Assembly: GCA_902628835.1 (NCBI GenBank) | Contig: CACOPD010000004.1 | Coordinates: forward strand, 1-64,000 | Origin: an uncultured Alphaproteobacteria bacterium | GTDB lineage: Bacteria > Pseudomonadota > Alphaproteobacteria > HIMB59 > GCA-002718135 | Direction of reading: 5' to 3' | DNA length: 64,000 nt | Part shown: positions 38,441 to 47,866 of the stretch, one piece after another | Numbering within the stretch: position 1 is the stretch's first letter | Layout: every line of letters starts with the position of its first letter | Program-made: the position numbers and the translations under genes | Notes under the pieces: model-generated | What the model saw: only the letters and a program-made list of their open reading frames with translations | What the model was told of the DNA's origin: nothing | The model's database searches: none

Positions 38441-40023
38441 TTTTTATTCTTTAAATCATTAAATAACTTGAAAGTAATACTATCAAAAATAGCACTATAA
38501 GAAGCATCAATAATATTTGGAGATACACCAATAGTTGTCCAGTGAGTATTAGTTGAGTCAGATGATTCAATTAAAACTCTAGTAATTGCACCAGTTCCTT
38601 TTTCGGATGAAAGAATCATAACTTTGTAATCAGTTAATTTTAGATCTTTTAGACTAGGATAAAAATCAATGAGAGCTTTTCTTAAAGCACTATCAATAGC
38701 ATTTACTGGACCATTTCCTGTTCCCACTGTCATCATGTTTGAGTCTTTAACATTTAAAAATACTGTAGCCTCTGCTTCTGTAACAATTTCACCTTTAGCA
38801 TTCCATCTTCTTTCATCTGTAACCCTAAATTTTTCTAAATTATAGAAATCCTCAAAATGACCAAGTTGACGTCTTACTAGTAATTCAAAACTAGCTAAAG
38901 CTGTATCAAAAGAGTAACCTTCTGATTCTTTTTCTTTGATAATCTCTAAAATATTATTGATTTCGTTTTTAGGAAGATCAATGTTAATCTTATTTAATTG
39001 ATTTAATATATTAGATCTTCCTGCTTGATTAGAAATTACAACGTTTCTAGAATTTCCAACTATTTCAGGGTCAATATGTTCATAAGTTGAAGAATTTTTT
39101 TCAATAGCAGAGGCGTGCAATCCACCTTTGTGAGAAAAGGCATGATCTCCAACATAAGGAGCATTTTTTCTTGAAGACATATTTAGAATATCATTTAAAG
39201 ATCTAGAAACATGAATTAAGTTTTTTAATTTATCTTTTGAGATATTAGTTTTATATTTTGTTTTTAAAACCAAAGATGGAATTAAAGAAATTAAATTGGT
39301 ATTTCCACATCTTTCTCCTAAACCATTAATTGTTCCCTGTATTTGTCTTGCGCCAGCGTTAACAGCTGCCAATGCATTTGCAACTGCATTATCAGTATCA
39401 TTGTGAGCATGTATACCAACATTTTGACCTGGTATAATTTTTACTACTTCTGAAACAATATTATAAATTTCATCTGGTAGTGTTCCTCCATTTGTATCAC
39501 AGAGAACAACCCATCGTGCACCAGATTCATAAGCTGCTTTAATACAGCTCAATGCAAAATCTTTATTTTCTTTAAATCCATCAAAAAAATGTTCTGCATC
39601 AAAAATTGGCTCCTTGTTTTTGTTTTTTATTGAGTGAATACTGTCACTTATCATTTTTAAATTTTCATCTTCTGATATTTCTAAGGCATTTTTTACTTGA
39701 AATAATGATGATTTACCTACGATACAAACACAACTTGCACTTGAATTAATAAGTGCATTTAATCCTGGATCATTATCGGTACTTCTTCCTGGTCTTCTTG
39801 TCATACCAAAAGCTGTCAATTTACTTTTAGAAAATTTTGTATTTCTTGAAAAAAAATCATTGTCAGTAGGATTTGCTCCTGGCCACCCACCTTCAATATA
39901 GTCTATTCCTAAGTCATCAAGATGTTGAGAAATATTCATTTTATCACTAACAGAAAAATTTACTCCTGTAGTTTGCTGCCCATCTCTAAGAGTGGTATCA
40001 AATAAATATACTTTGTCATCCAT
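38437..40023 (-). CDS. cimA: (R)-citramalate synthase
   Basis: Condenses pyruvate with acetyl-CoA to citramalate, a threonine-independent entry to isoleucine. The catalytic TIM barrel has DTTLRDGQQTTGVNF at 9-23 and the metal-binding IHAHNDTDNAVAN; a C-terminal LeuA-type regulatory domain (about 400-528) follows. The sequence YIEGGWPGANPTDNDFF and the total of 528 residues distinguish this TIGR00977 type from isopropylmalate and homocitrate synthases. It stands 38 bases after gltX. Confidence 0.9.
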   Translation of the reverse strand: MDDKVYLFDTTLRDGQQTTGVNFSVSDKMNISQHLDDLGIDYIEGGWPGANPTDNDFFSRNTKFSKSKLTAFGMTRRPGRSTDNDPGLNALINSSASCVCIVGKSSLFQVKNALEISEDENLKMISDSIHSIKNKNKEPIFDAEHFFDGFKENKDFALSCIKAAYESGARWVVLCDTNGGTLPDEIYNIVSEVVKIIPGQNVGIHAHNDTDNAVANALAAVNAGARQIQGTINGLGERCGNTNLISLIPSLVLKTKYKTNISKDKLKNLIHVSRSLNDILNMSSRKNAPYVGDHAFSHKGGLHASAIEKNSSTYEHIDPEIVGNSRNVVISNQAGRSNILNQLNKINIDLPKNEINNILEIIKEKESEGYSFDTALASFELLVRRQLGHFEDFYNLEKFRVTDERRWNAKGEIVTEAEATVFLNVKDSNMMTVGTGNGPVNAIDSALRKALIDFYPSLKDLKLTDYKVMILSSEKGTGAITRVLIESSDSTNTHWTTIGVSPNIIDASYSAIFDSITFKLFNDLKNKN

Positions 40024-40061
40024 AAATATTAGATCGCTAATAAAGTATAAATTAAAATTTA

Positions 40062-41396
40062 CTAGATTTTTCCAAGTTTTTGCAAAATTCCGTTTCTATT
40101 GAATAGAGGTAATAGATATTTTAATTCGGGTCCATGAGATTTTCCTGTTAAAATTAACCTCAATGGCATAAATAAATCTTTTCCTTTAAGTCCAGTTTTA
40201 CTTTTAATTTTTGAAGTCCAATTATCCCATGTATTTTCATCAAAAGGATCTTCAGGTAATTCATCTACTGCTGTAGTAATAAAATTTTCATCAATATTTA
40301 AATCTTTAGCATTATTTATTTTTGTAATTATTTTTTCCCACTCTTTAGCCTCTTTAACAAATGAAATGTTGTTTTTTATAAAACGCCAAAAACTTTCTTT
40401 TTGGAAATCAGTATTTATATTTTTTAATTTATGATTAATATCATCGTAATTAAATAATTTAATAGTATTTTCATTCAAGTTTCTAAGGGAATCAATTGAA
40501 AATTTTGCGGAAGATTTTGATAAGGTTTGAATATTAAATTTTTTTACTATTTCGTCTATATTTTTTATAGGATCAATATTACTACTGGATCCAATAAAGA
40601 GAAAATAATTAAGTAATGTAATATTTTCATATCCTTCATTTCTAAAATTTTCTATTGAAAGACTGCCGAGTCTTTTACTGAAACCCTTACCAGTTTCATC
40701 AACTAAGAATGGGTGATGAGCAAATGATGGAATAGAAGCTTCTAGAGCCTTAAAAATTTGAATATGATAAGCAGTGTTAGCGATGTGATCCTCTCCTCTA
40801 ATAATATGTGTAATCTCTTCCTCAATATCATCAATGACTGATGGTAAATGGTATAGTAAAGTTCCATCTGCTCTAATTAAAACAGGATCACTTAAATTTT
40901 TAGCATCAAATGAAACATCTCCTTTAATAATATCTTCCCAACTTATATTTTCATGATCTAATTTAAATCTCCAATGGGGTTTAATTCCTGATTGTATTTT
41001 TTGTTTTATATCTTCATCGCTTAGATTTAATGAAGATCTATCATAAATAGGTGGTTTCCCAGATGATAACAAAGATTTTTTCTTTAAAGCTAATTCCTCT
41101 TCTGATTCAAAACATGGATAAAGTCTTTTCTTTTGTTTTAGAATTTGTATTTTTTCATTGTAAATATTTTGTCTAGAGGATTGATTAAAAGTATAGCTCC
41201 AAGTTAATCCAAGCCATTCAAGATCATCTTTGATACTTTTCTCAAATTCTTTAGAACTTCTAATTGCATCAGTATCATCAATTCTTAATACAAACTCACC
41301 TTGATTTTTTTTACAATAAATCCAATTTAAAATTGCTGATCTAGCATTACCGATATGTATTTTTCCTGTAGGGCTGGGAGCAAACCTACACTTCAT
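40062..41396 (-). CDS. gltX: glutamyl-tRNA synthetase
   Basis: Class I synthetase charging tRNA-Glu (and tRNA-Gln when GatCAB is present). RFAPSPTGKIHIGNARSAI has the HIGN version of the HIGH motif at 14-17; the KMSKS loop is GFSKRLGSLS. The 444-residue length and GSLS after SKRLG fit the second alphaproteobacterial GltX type, so another gltX may exist elsewhere. It lies 1 base after nadE. Confidence 0.93.
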   Translation of the reverse strand: MKCRFAPSPTGKIHIGNARSAILNWIYCKKNQGEFVLRIDDTDAIRSSKEFEKSIKDDLEWLGLTWSYTFNQSSRQNIYNEKIQILKQKKRLYPCFESEEELALKKKSLLSSGKPPIYDRSSLNLSDEDIKQKIQSGIKPHWRFKLDHENISWEDIIKGDVSFDAKNLSDPVLIRADGTLLYHLPSVIDDIEEEITHIIRGEDHIANTAYHIQIFKALEASIPSFAHHPFLVDETGKGFSKRLGSLSIENFRNEGYENITLLNYFLFIGSSSNIDPIKNIDEIVKKFNIQTLSKSSAKFSIDSLRNLNENTIKLFNYDDINHKLKNINTDFQKESFWRFIKNNISFVKEAKEWEKIITKINNAKDLNIDENFITTAVDELPEDPFDENTWDNWTSKIKSKTGLKGKDLFMPLRLILTGKSHGPELKYLLPLFNRNGILQKLGKI

Positions 41397-41397
41397 A

Positions 41398-42138
41398 TTA
41401 TTCTTTAGGAATTTCGCAAACTGGAATAGGCTTCATCTTATGAAGATTTGGCTTTCTAATTTCTTCATATTTACTGTAATATTCACTAGACTTATTTTCC
41501 ATTGCTTCTTCTAATTGCTTATACGAAAGACCAAGCTGGCTTTCATCATTTCTGCTATCATCCCATAAACCATCTGTTGGTGCAGCGCTAATAATATCTT
41601 TTATAACCCCAATTTCTTCAGCTAATTCCCATACATCAGATTTAGTACAATCTGCTATTGGTGATATGTCAACACCACCATCACCATATTTGGTGTAAAA
41701 TCCAACACCAAAATCCTCAACTTTATTTCCAGTACCAACAACTATTCCGTTATTACTTTGAGCAATCTGGTATAGAGTCACCATTCTAAGTCTAGATCTT
41801 GAGTTAGCAAAGGCTAGCTCACTATCAAAGTTTTGCATTGCAACTTGAAAAGTTTTAAAAACATTATCCAGATCGACTACTTTTGTTTCTACATTTCGAA
41901 ATTTATTCTTTAAAAAATCTAAATGTCTTAAACTCAAATCATGTTGTGAAGAATTTTGTTTAATAGGCATTGAGACAGCGATAGTTTTTAAACCAGTAAG
42001 AGCACATAATGTACTTGTAAGAGCTGAGTCTACTCCTCCAGACACCCCAATTACTAAAGTGGTTGGATTTTTACTTATAGACAAAGTGTAGTCTTTAATC
42101 CAATTAGAAATGTAAGTGATTTTGTCTTTTGAATTCAT
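41398..42138 (-). CDS. nadE: ammonia-dependent NAD synthetase
   Basis: Adenylates and amidates nicotinic acid adenine dinucleotide to NAD. ATP-pyrophosphatase P-loop GVSGGVDSAL at residues 31-40 and the substrate motifs GTGNKVEDFGVGFYTKYGDG and ISPIADCTKSDV are present. At 246 residues there is no glutaminase domain, so it uses free ammonia. Upstream, 22 bases away, is the DAHP synthase gene on the same strand. Confidence 0.94.
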   Translation of the reverse strand: MNSKDKITYISNWIKDYTLSISKNPTTLVIGVSGGVDSALTSTLCALTGLKTIAVSMPIKQNSSQHDLSLRHLDFLKNKFRNVETKVVDLDNVFKTFQVAMQNFDSELAFANSRSRLRMVTLYQIAQSNNGIVVGTGNKVEDFGVGFYTKYGDGGVDISPIADCTKSDVWELAEEIGVIKDIISAAPTDGLWDDSRNDESQLGLSYKQLEEAMENKSSEYYSKYEEIRKPNLHKMKPIPVCEIPKE

Positions 42139-42160
42139 GAATATATATATAAATATAAAA

Positions 42161-43534
42161 TTATAAATTTGAAGATTGCTTTGAGAGCAATTTTTCTTCT
42201 TTTAAAAAATCTGATAACAAAAAAGCCAATTCTAAAGACTGCGAGGCATTTAGTCTCGGATCACAATATGTATGGTATCTATTTTTTAAATCTTCAGCTG
42301 TTATTTCTTGAAGACCTCCCATACACTCAGTAACATCTTGACCAGTCATTTCTAAATGAACACCGCCAGGATATGTTCCTTCACTTCTATGAATTTGAAA
42401 AAACTGCTGAATTTCAGAAATTATATCCTTTAGTGGTCTAGTTTTAAAACCAGTGTTAGATTTTATAGTATTTCCATGCATCGGATCACAAGTCCAAACA
42501 ACGTTTTTTCCAGCTGAGTTAACTGATTTTATTATATTTGGAAGTATTCCACTAACTTTTTCATGACCCATTCTGCATATGAGGGTTATTTTTCCTGCTT
42601 CATTATTTGGATTTAACACATCTAAAATCTTTAGAAGTTCTTCTGACTTTGTGCTTGGACCAACTTTAATCCCAATAGGGTTTTCAATACCTCTTAAAAA
42701 TTCAATATGTGCTCCGTCAAGTTGTCGTGTTCTGTCACCAACCCATAACATATGAGCTGAAACATCGTACCACTTACCTGAAGTACTATCTACTCTTGTT
42801 AAAGCTTCCTCATATTGAAGAAGTAAAGCTTCATGACTTGTAAAGAAGTCTGTTTCATTTAATTGTCTTACACTGTTTCCGTTAATTCCACAGGCTTCCA
42901 TAAAAGATAAACATTCATCAATTCTTGAAGATATCTCTGTAAATTTAGCAGCGTTCTCGCCTTTAACAAAATTTAGGTTCCATTGATGAATTTTATTTAA
43001 ATTAGCAAACCCACCTTGTGAAAAAGCTCTTAATAAATTCAATGTTGATGCAGACTGATTATAAGCTTGAATCAATCTATCTGGGTCAGGATCTCTATCT
43101 TTTTGATTAAAGTCAATCCCATTAATTATATCTCCTTTGTATGACTCAAGTTCTAAATCATTAATAACTTCTGTAGCTGACGATCTTGGTTTTGCAAACT
43201 GCCCTGCAATTCTTCCTACTTTTACGATTGGACATGAAGCACCAAATGTCAAAACAACAGCCATTTGTAAAATTACCTTAAATGTATCCCTGATATTATC
43301 TGGATGAAAGTCTGCAAAACTTTCTGCACAATCACCGCCTTGCAATAAAAATGCATTTCCATTTGCTACATCACCAAGTTTTTGTTTTAATAATCTTGCT
43401 TCTCCAGCAAAAACTAAAGGTGGATATTTAGAAATTTCATTTAGAGTTTTATTTAGATGATCTTCATTCCGATAGTTTGGCATATGAAGAGCATCTTTAT
43501 TTCTCCAACTTTTTGGTGACCATTTTTCGCTCAT
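42161..43534 (-). CDS. class II 3-deoxy-7-phosphoheptulonate synthase
   Basis: First enzyme of the shikimate pathway, condensing phosphoenolpyruvate and erythrose-4-phosphate. It is of the plant-like class II (457 residues): PPLVFAGEARLLKQKL, LQGGDCAESFADF with the metal Cys, KVGRIAGQFAKPRSS, and HEALLLQYEEALTR. The 50-base gap from glmU holds a short GC-richer hairpin (AGGGT-loop-ACCCT, 43544-43558) followed by TTTT on the minus strand; too small to call a terminator, it could weaken read-through from glmU. Confidence 0.95.
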   Translation of the reverse strand: MSEKWSPKSWRNKDALHMPNYRNEDHLNKTLNEISKYPPLVFAGEARLLKQKLGDVANGNAFLLQGGDCAESFADFHPDNIRDTFKVILQMAVVLTFGASCPIVKVGRIAGQFAKPRSSATEVINDLELESYKGDIINGIDFNQKDRDPDPDRLIQAYNQSASTLNLLRAFSQGGFANLNKIHQWNLNFVKGENAAKFTEISSRIDECLSFMEACGINGNSVRQLNETDFFTSHEALLLQYEEALTRVDSTSGKWYDVSAHMLWVGDRTRQLDGAHIEFLRGIENPIGIKVGPSTKSEELLKILDVLNPNNEAGKITLICRMGHEKVSGILPNIIKSVNSAGKNVVWTCDPMHGNTIKSNTGFKTRPLKDIISEIQQFFQIHRSEGTYPGGVHLEMTGQDVTECMGGLQEITAEDLKNRYHTYCDPRLNASQSLELAFLLSDFLKEEKLLSKQSSNL

Positions 43535-43584
43535 AATTTGAAAAGGGTCATAAACCCTAATATATCTTGAAACAAGGAATATTA

Positions 43585-44880
43585 TTAAGACCTTTTGTTT
43601 CTTAGAATTTTTAAGGGTGATCTTTCTATAGCAAGTGAATTTTTGGGAATATTCTTTGTAACAACACTACCCGCACCAATTCTAGATTTAGATTCAATTA
43701 CAACTGGTGCAATTAGTGAAGTATTAGATCCAATAAATACATTATCTTTGATTATTGTTTTGTATTTTTTCTCTCCGTCATAGTTACAAGTTATTGTTCC
43801 AGCACCTATATTCACATTGTTTCCTATTTCTGAATCACCAACATAAGAAAGATGAGCAATAGAAACATTATTTCCAATTTTTGAATTTTTAATTTCTACA
43901 AAGTTACCAATTTTAGATTTTTTACCAATTTTAGTTTTTGGCCTTAATCTGGCACTTGGACCAATGTGTGAATTTTCATCTATTATAACTTCTTCTAAGT
44001 ATGAATTACTTTTAATTATTGAACCTTTTTTAATAATTGTTTTTTCCTTAATTGTAACATTACTTTCAATCGTAACAGTAGGTTCAATCTTAGTGTCATA
44101 GCTTAAATAACAAGTATTAGGTTTTAAAAAATTGACTCCATTTTTTATAAAATTTTTAACATATTTTTTTTGTAAGATATTTTGCACAATATTAAAATCA
44201 TCCAAAGTATTTACACCCAACATTGTTTCTTTATTACACTCAATATAATTGATAGGAATATTTTTTTTTGAAAAGATTTTGCAAATATCAGGAAGATATC
44301 TTTCTTTTTTGATTTTATTTTCTTTAATATTTTTTAAATTATCAAATAATAATTTTGTATTTGCTATTAAAATACCTGAATTACATAAATTAATTTTTTT
44401 TTGATCAGGTTTTAAATTTATTTGCTCAATTATTTCTTGCACATAATTATTATTTAATAATAATCTACCGTAACCGTATGGTTTTAACGTCTTAAATGCG
44501 ATTAATGAAGCTTTGGCTTTACTTAATTTAAATTTACTTACTAGTTTTTTAATATCTTTAACCTCAACTAAGGGTGTATCACCAAATAAAATTAAAACAT
44601 TTTTTGATTTAACATATTTTTTAACTTGCTCAATTGCATCTGCAGTTCCTTTTTGTTTTTTTTGAACAACTAACTTAGAGGTATTTAATAATAACTTTAA
44701 CTCTTCTTTATTTTTATCATTACATACAATTAATATATTTTTACCTGATATTTTTTTTGCAATATTAAAAATATGTGAAACAATTGGTAACCCACACAAA
44801 GGATAAACTAGCTTTGATTTACTTGCTTTAAATCTAGTACTGTTGCCTGCAGCAAGTATAACAGTTGTAATATCAGACAT
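43585..44880 (-). CDS. glmU: bifunctional GlmU: GlcN-1-P acetyltransferase / GlcNAc-1-P uridyltransferase
   Basis: Makes UDP-N-acetylglucosamine for peptidoglycan and LPS. The N-terminal pyrophosphorylase domain has VILAAGNSTRFKASKSK at 8-24 and LFGDTPLV; the C-terminal left-handed beta-helix is a run of hexapeptide repeats with the catalytic His in AHLSYVGDSEIGNN and TITCNYDGEKKYKT. At 431 residues it is about 25 shorter than the E. coli protein, through a short C-terminal end. The gene follows the ParA-like gene by 4 bases. Confidence 0.95.
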   Translation of the reverse strand: MSDITTVILAAGNSTRFKASKSKLVYPLCGLPIVSHIFNIAKKISGKNILIVCNDKNKEELKLLLNTSKLVVQKKQKGTADAIEQVKKYVKSKNVLILFGDTPLVEVKDIKKLVSKFKLSKAKASLIAFKTLKPYGYGRLLLNNNYVQEIIEQINLKPDQKKINLCNSGILIANTKLLFDNLKNIKENKIKKERYLPDICKIFSKKNIPINYIECNKETMLGVNTLDDFNIVQNILQKKYVKNFIKNGVNFLKPNTCYLSYDTKIEPTVTIESNVTIKEKTIIKKGSIIKSNSYLEEVIIDENSHIGPSARLRPKTKIGKKSKIGNFVEIKNSKIGNNVSIAHLSYVGDSEIGNNVNIGAGTITCNYDGEKKYKTIIKDNVFIGSNTSLIAPVVIESKSRIGAGSVVTKNIPKNSLAIERSPLKILRNKRS

Positions 44881-44884
44881 TAAA

Positions 44885-45517
44885 TTAGAAATTTCTTAAA
44901 ATTTCGTTTCCAACATTAATTATTTCTTTTGATGCATCTGATGTAACACTTATATCAACTACACCCCTTCCAACTGAGAATGTTTCTGCAAATAATACTT
45001 TGCTAGATATTCGGGATCGAGCAATTTTAGCACCAGCATATCTTAAACGCAAAATCATTGCGTCAGTTAATTTTGCTCTTGGCATAACTCTATTAAGAAT
45101 AATTATTGGATTTTTTCTCTCTTGTTTTGCAATTTTTAAAAAAGGCAGTGTAGCCATTAAGTCTACTGGACTTGGTTGTACTGGGACAAAAACCCTATCA
45201 GAAGCTTTTACAACCTGCATTGTTTCAAAAGTTATAGATGGAGGACTATCAATTATTATAAAATCATATTTTCTTTTTATTGCTTTAATCTCGTCTATTA
45301 AATTCCTTATATCAAAATGTAATTGAGTTATTCCAATATCATCTTCACCATAATATGCTTTTCTAGCATCAAGCCAATATGATAGACTTTTTTGTGCATC
45401 AGCATCAATAACAGCTACTTTATAACCGCTGTTACTCCACAAAACTGATAAATTTGCTGAAAGAGTTGATTTACCTGAACCACCTTTTTGATTCGAAAAT
45501 GCTATAACTTTTCCCAT
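44885..45517 (-). CDS. ParA/MinD-superfamily ATPase
   Basis: Deviant Walker A ATPase of 210 residues: KGGSGKST at 11-18 in AFSNQKGGSGKSTLSANLS, the switch DADAQKSLSYW and FIIIDSPPS as Walker B. There is no ParB neighbour and no N-terminal DNA-binding domain, so it is a short orphan ParA of the kind used for positioning cargoes or plasmid-type partition; a chromosomal ParA and MipZ would be longer. The ATG at 45517 gives MGKVIAF; an in-frame TTG at 45523 is less likely. Divergent from the Sua5-like gene. Confidence 0.82.
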   Translation of the reverse strand: MGKVIAFSNQKGGSGKSTLSANLSVLWSNSGYKVAVIDADAQKSLSYWLDARKAYYGEDDIGITQLHFDIRNLIDEIKAIKRKYDFIIIDSPPSITFETMQVVKASDRVFVPVQPSPVDLMATLPFLKIAKQERKNPIIILNRVMPRAKLTDAMILRLRYAGAKIARSRISSKVLFAETFSVGRGVVDISVTSDASKEIINVGNEILRNF

Positions 45518-45574
45518 ATACAAGTATTGATAATAACTATTTTAAAGATAGATGGAAACATTTTATAAAAAAAT

Positions 45575-46492
45575 ATGAAAAAAAATAAGTTAGATTTTGC
45601 AAAAAAATTATTAAGCAGTGGAGAACTTGTAATATTTCCCACAGAAACAGTATTTGGTCTTGGTGCAGATGCAACAAATGATAGAGCTGTAAAATCTATT
45701 TTTAAAGTAAAAAAAAGACCAGCAAACAATCCTATTATCTGTCATTTTAAAGATATAAATCAAATTGAAAAATATTTTGATTTAAGCAAATTTGAAAAAA
45801 AATTAGGTTCAAAATTTTGGCCTGGTCCGTTAACAATAATATTAAAGAAAAAGAAAAACTCTAAAATTTCAAAATTAGTTTCAAATAAATCAAATTTAGT
45901 TGGTTGTAGAATTCCTAGTAATAAATTGGCCAATAAATTGATTACTTCATTTGATATGCCTATTGCTGCCCCTAGTGCTAATCTTTCTGAGAGAACCTCA
46001 GTAACAAATATAATGGATATTGACCCAATTTTAGAAAAAAAAATTTTTGTTTTAAAAGATAAACAAACAACTCACGGGCTAGAATCTACAGTTGTAAGAA
46101 TTGATAAAAATAATAGAATTGAAGTATTAAGATATGGAAGCATTACTGTTGAAGATTTAAACAAATTTGCAAAAGTAAAAATCAAAAAAAACTCCTCAAT
46201 TTCACCTGGTAATTTAAAAAAACACTATTCGACCATAAAGCCAATAAGAATGAATGCAAAGAAAATACTAGAAGATGAAGGTTTATTAAATTTTGGAAAT
46301 AATAAATTAAAGTCTAATATAATTAATTTAAATTTGAGTAATAAAAAAAATTTAAATGAAGCAGCAAAAAATTTTTACCATTTTCTTCATAAATTAGATC
46401 AAAGTAAATGCAAAAAAATTGCTGTGGCAGAAATACCTGATAAAGGACTTGGCAAAACTATAAATGACAGATTAAGAAGAGCAGTTAAGTAA
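45575..46492 (+). CDS. threonylcarbamoyl-AMP synthase, Sua5 type
   Basis: Makes threonylcarbamoyl-AMP for the t6A37 modification of tRNAs reading ANN codons. The YrdC domain has GELVIFPTETVFGLGADATN and KKRPANNPIICHF, then PIAAPSANLSERTS; after it SPGNLKKHYSTIKPI marks the linker and C-terminal Sua5 domain, with KGLGKTINDRLRRA near the end. At 305 residues it is the long Sua5 form rather than TsaC. It ends 1 base before convergent 46494-47816. Confidence 0.92.
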   Translation: MKKNKLDFAKKLLSSGELVIFPTETVFGLGADATNDRAVKSIFKVKKRPANNPIICHFKDINQIEKYFDLSKFEKKLGSKFWPGPLTIILKKKKNSKISKLVSNKSNLVGCRIPSNKLANKLITSFDMPIAAPSANLSERTSVTNIMDIDPILEKKIFVLKDKQTTHGLESTVVRIDKNNRIEVLRYGSITVEDLNKFAKVKIKKNSSISPGNLKKHYSTIKPIRMNAKKILEDEGLLNFGNNKLKSNIINLNLSNKKNLNEAAKNFYHFLHKLDQSKCKKIAVAEIPDKGLGKTINDRLRRAVK

Positions 46493-46493
46493 A

Positions 46494-47816
46494 CTATAGT
46501 CTATTTAAATAATCCATTAATCTATAATAAATAATAGCTGATGAATACAAAGGCCTTCTAAACATATTCCCACCCGGAATTTTAAAATGATTAATTTGCT
46601 CAAATATATCAAAATTATTTGATTTATTTAAAATTTTTTCAGCAACCATTTTTCCTCCCATAATACTCATCGCTAGTCCATGTCCAGAGTAAGCATGGGC
46701 ATAATATAACTTTTGATTCATTATAGTTCCAAAAATAGGCAATCTATTAATTGATATTGCCAAGGTGCCTCCCCATGAAAACTCAATTTTAAATTTTTTT
46801 AATTCGGGAAAAACCTTATACATTCGTTTAGATACAAAATTCTTTGCATCTTTTACAAAATGAGATGTAATTGTTTCAGGTCCTCCAAAAAGAAGTCTGT
46901 AGTCTTCTGAAAATCTATAATAATCAATCATAAATCTAGAATCTATTACTCCACAATTTCTTTTGATTAATTTACTTGATAGATCTTTTCCGAGAGGTTC
47001 AGTTGCAATAATATAATTATTTATAGGCATAAAATAATTTCTTTTTGATCCTAAAAGATTATCAAGATAACCATTACAACCAATAATTACTTTCTTCGCT
47101 TTAATAATATTTTTTCCAGAATGAATTATAACTTCTTTTTGATTATCAACAATTTTATCAGCTGGAGAATTTTCATATATATTTACACCATTTGCTAAAC
47201 ACTGCTCTGCTAAGCCATATGTCAGTTTTAATGGGTTTAAATGATAAGAATCCTTTAAAAGCATTCCAGAAAAATATCTGTCACTATTAACTTCATCTCT
47301 TATTGAACTGTGGTCAAAGTATTCATAGTTATTATAATTATAATTCTTCTGCATATGCTCAATTTCATCTTGAAAATATTTATAATCTTTTTTTGTGTTG
47401 CCTACATGAAGTACACCTTGTCTAAGCGCACAATCAATTTTGTATTTTTCAATTAAATTAACTACATTTGAAACAGCATCTAATCCAATTTTCCAAAAAA
47501 ATTTTGCTTTTTCAATACCAAATTTTTTTTCTAAGTAGAATTGATCTTTTCTCATTCCAATTCCTAGTTGACCACCATTCCTGCCAGAAGCACCAGATCC
47601 AACTTTATTTGCTTCCAAAATCGTTATTGATAAACCTTGATTAGATAAATTTAATGCTGAGGAAATACCTGTTAAACCACCTCCAATAATACATACATCA
47701 GTTGAAATATTCTCATTTAATTTAATTTGATTAGGAAAATTAGGTGCTGAAAATTTATAAAAACTCTCATTTTCATTATCATGTTGATTAAAGGTCCTTT
47801 TTTTTGTAGTAAACAT
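46494..47816 (-). CDS. puuB: FAD-dependent amine oxidase, PuuB-like
   Basis: DAO-family flavoprotein of 440 residues. The dinucleotide motif VCIIGGGLTGISSALNL is near 42-58, followed by GSGASGRNGGQLGIGMRKDQ, a segment typical of gamma-glutamylputrescine oxidase (PuuB/OrdL). That enzyme oxidises gamma-glutamylputrescine to the aldehyde. It faces the glutamine-synthetase-like gene across 50 bases, and the putrescine transporter is next, so polyamine use is the best reading. Other amine substrates cannot be excluded. Confidence 0.8.
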   Translation of the reverse strand: MFTTKKRTFNQHDNENESFYKFSAPNFPNQIKLNENISTDVCIIGGGLTGISSALNLSNQGLSITILEANKVGSGASGRNGGQLGIGMRKDQFYLEKKFGIEKAKFFWKIGLDAVSNVVNLIEKYKIDCALRQGVLHVGNTKKDYKYFQDEIEHMQKNYNYNNYEYFDHSSIRDEVNSDRYFSGMLLKDSYHLNPLKLTYGLAEQCLANGVNIYENSPADKIVDNQKEVIIHSGKNIIKAKKVIIGCNGYLDNLLGSKRNYFMPINNYIIATEPLGKDLSSKLIKRNCGVIDSRFMIDYYRFSEDYRLLFGGPETITSHFVKDAKNFVSKRMYKVFPELKKFKIEFSWGGTLAISINRLPIFGTIMNQKLYYAHAYSGHGLAMSIMGGKMVAEKILNKSNNFDIFEQINHFKIPGGNMFRRPLYSSAIIYYRLMDYLNRL

Positions 47817-47866
47817 TAACTTATCTTTAATGGTTTAATAATAATTAGTAAACAAACAGTCTCAAT

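Noticed and set aside
43544-43558. AGGGT-ACCCT hairpin followed by TTTT between glmU and the DAHP synthase gene as a terminator
   Set aside because: Only 5 base pairs; too weak to call. Mentioned as a possible attenuating element only.
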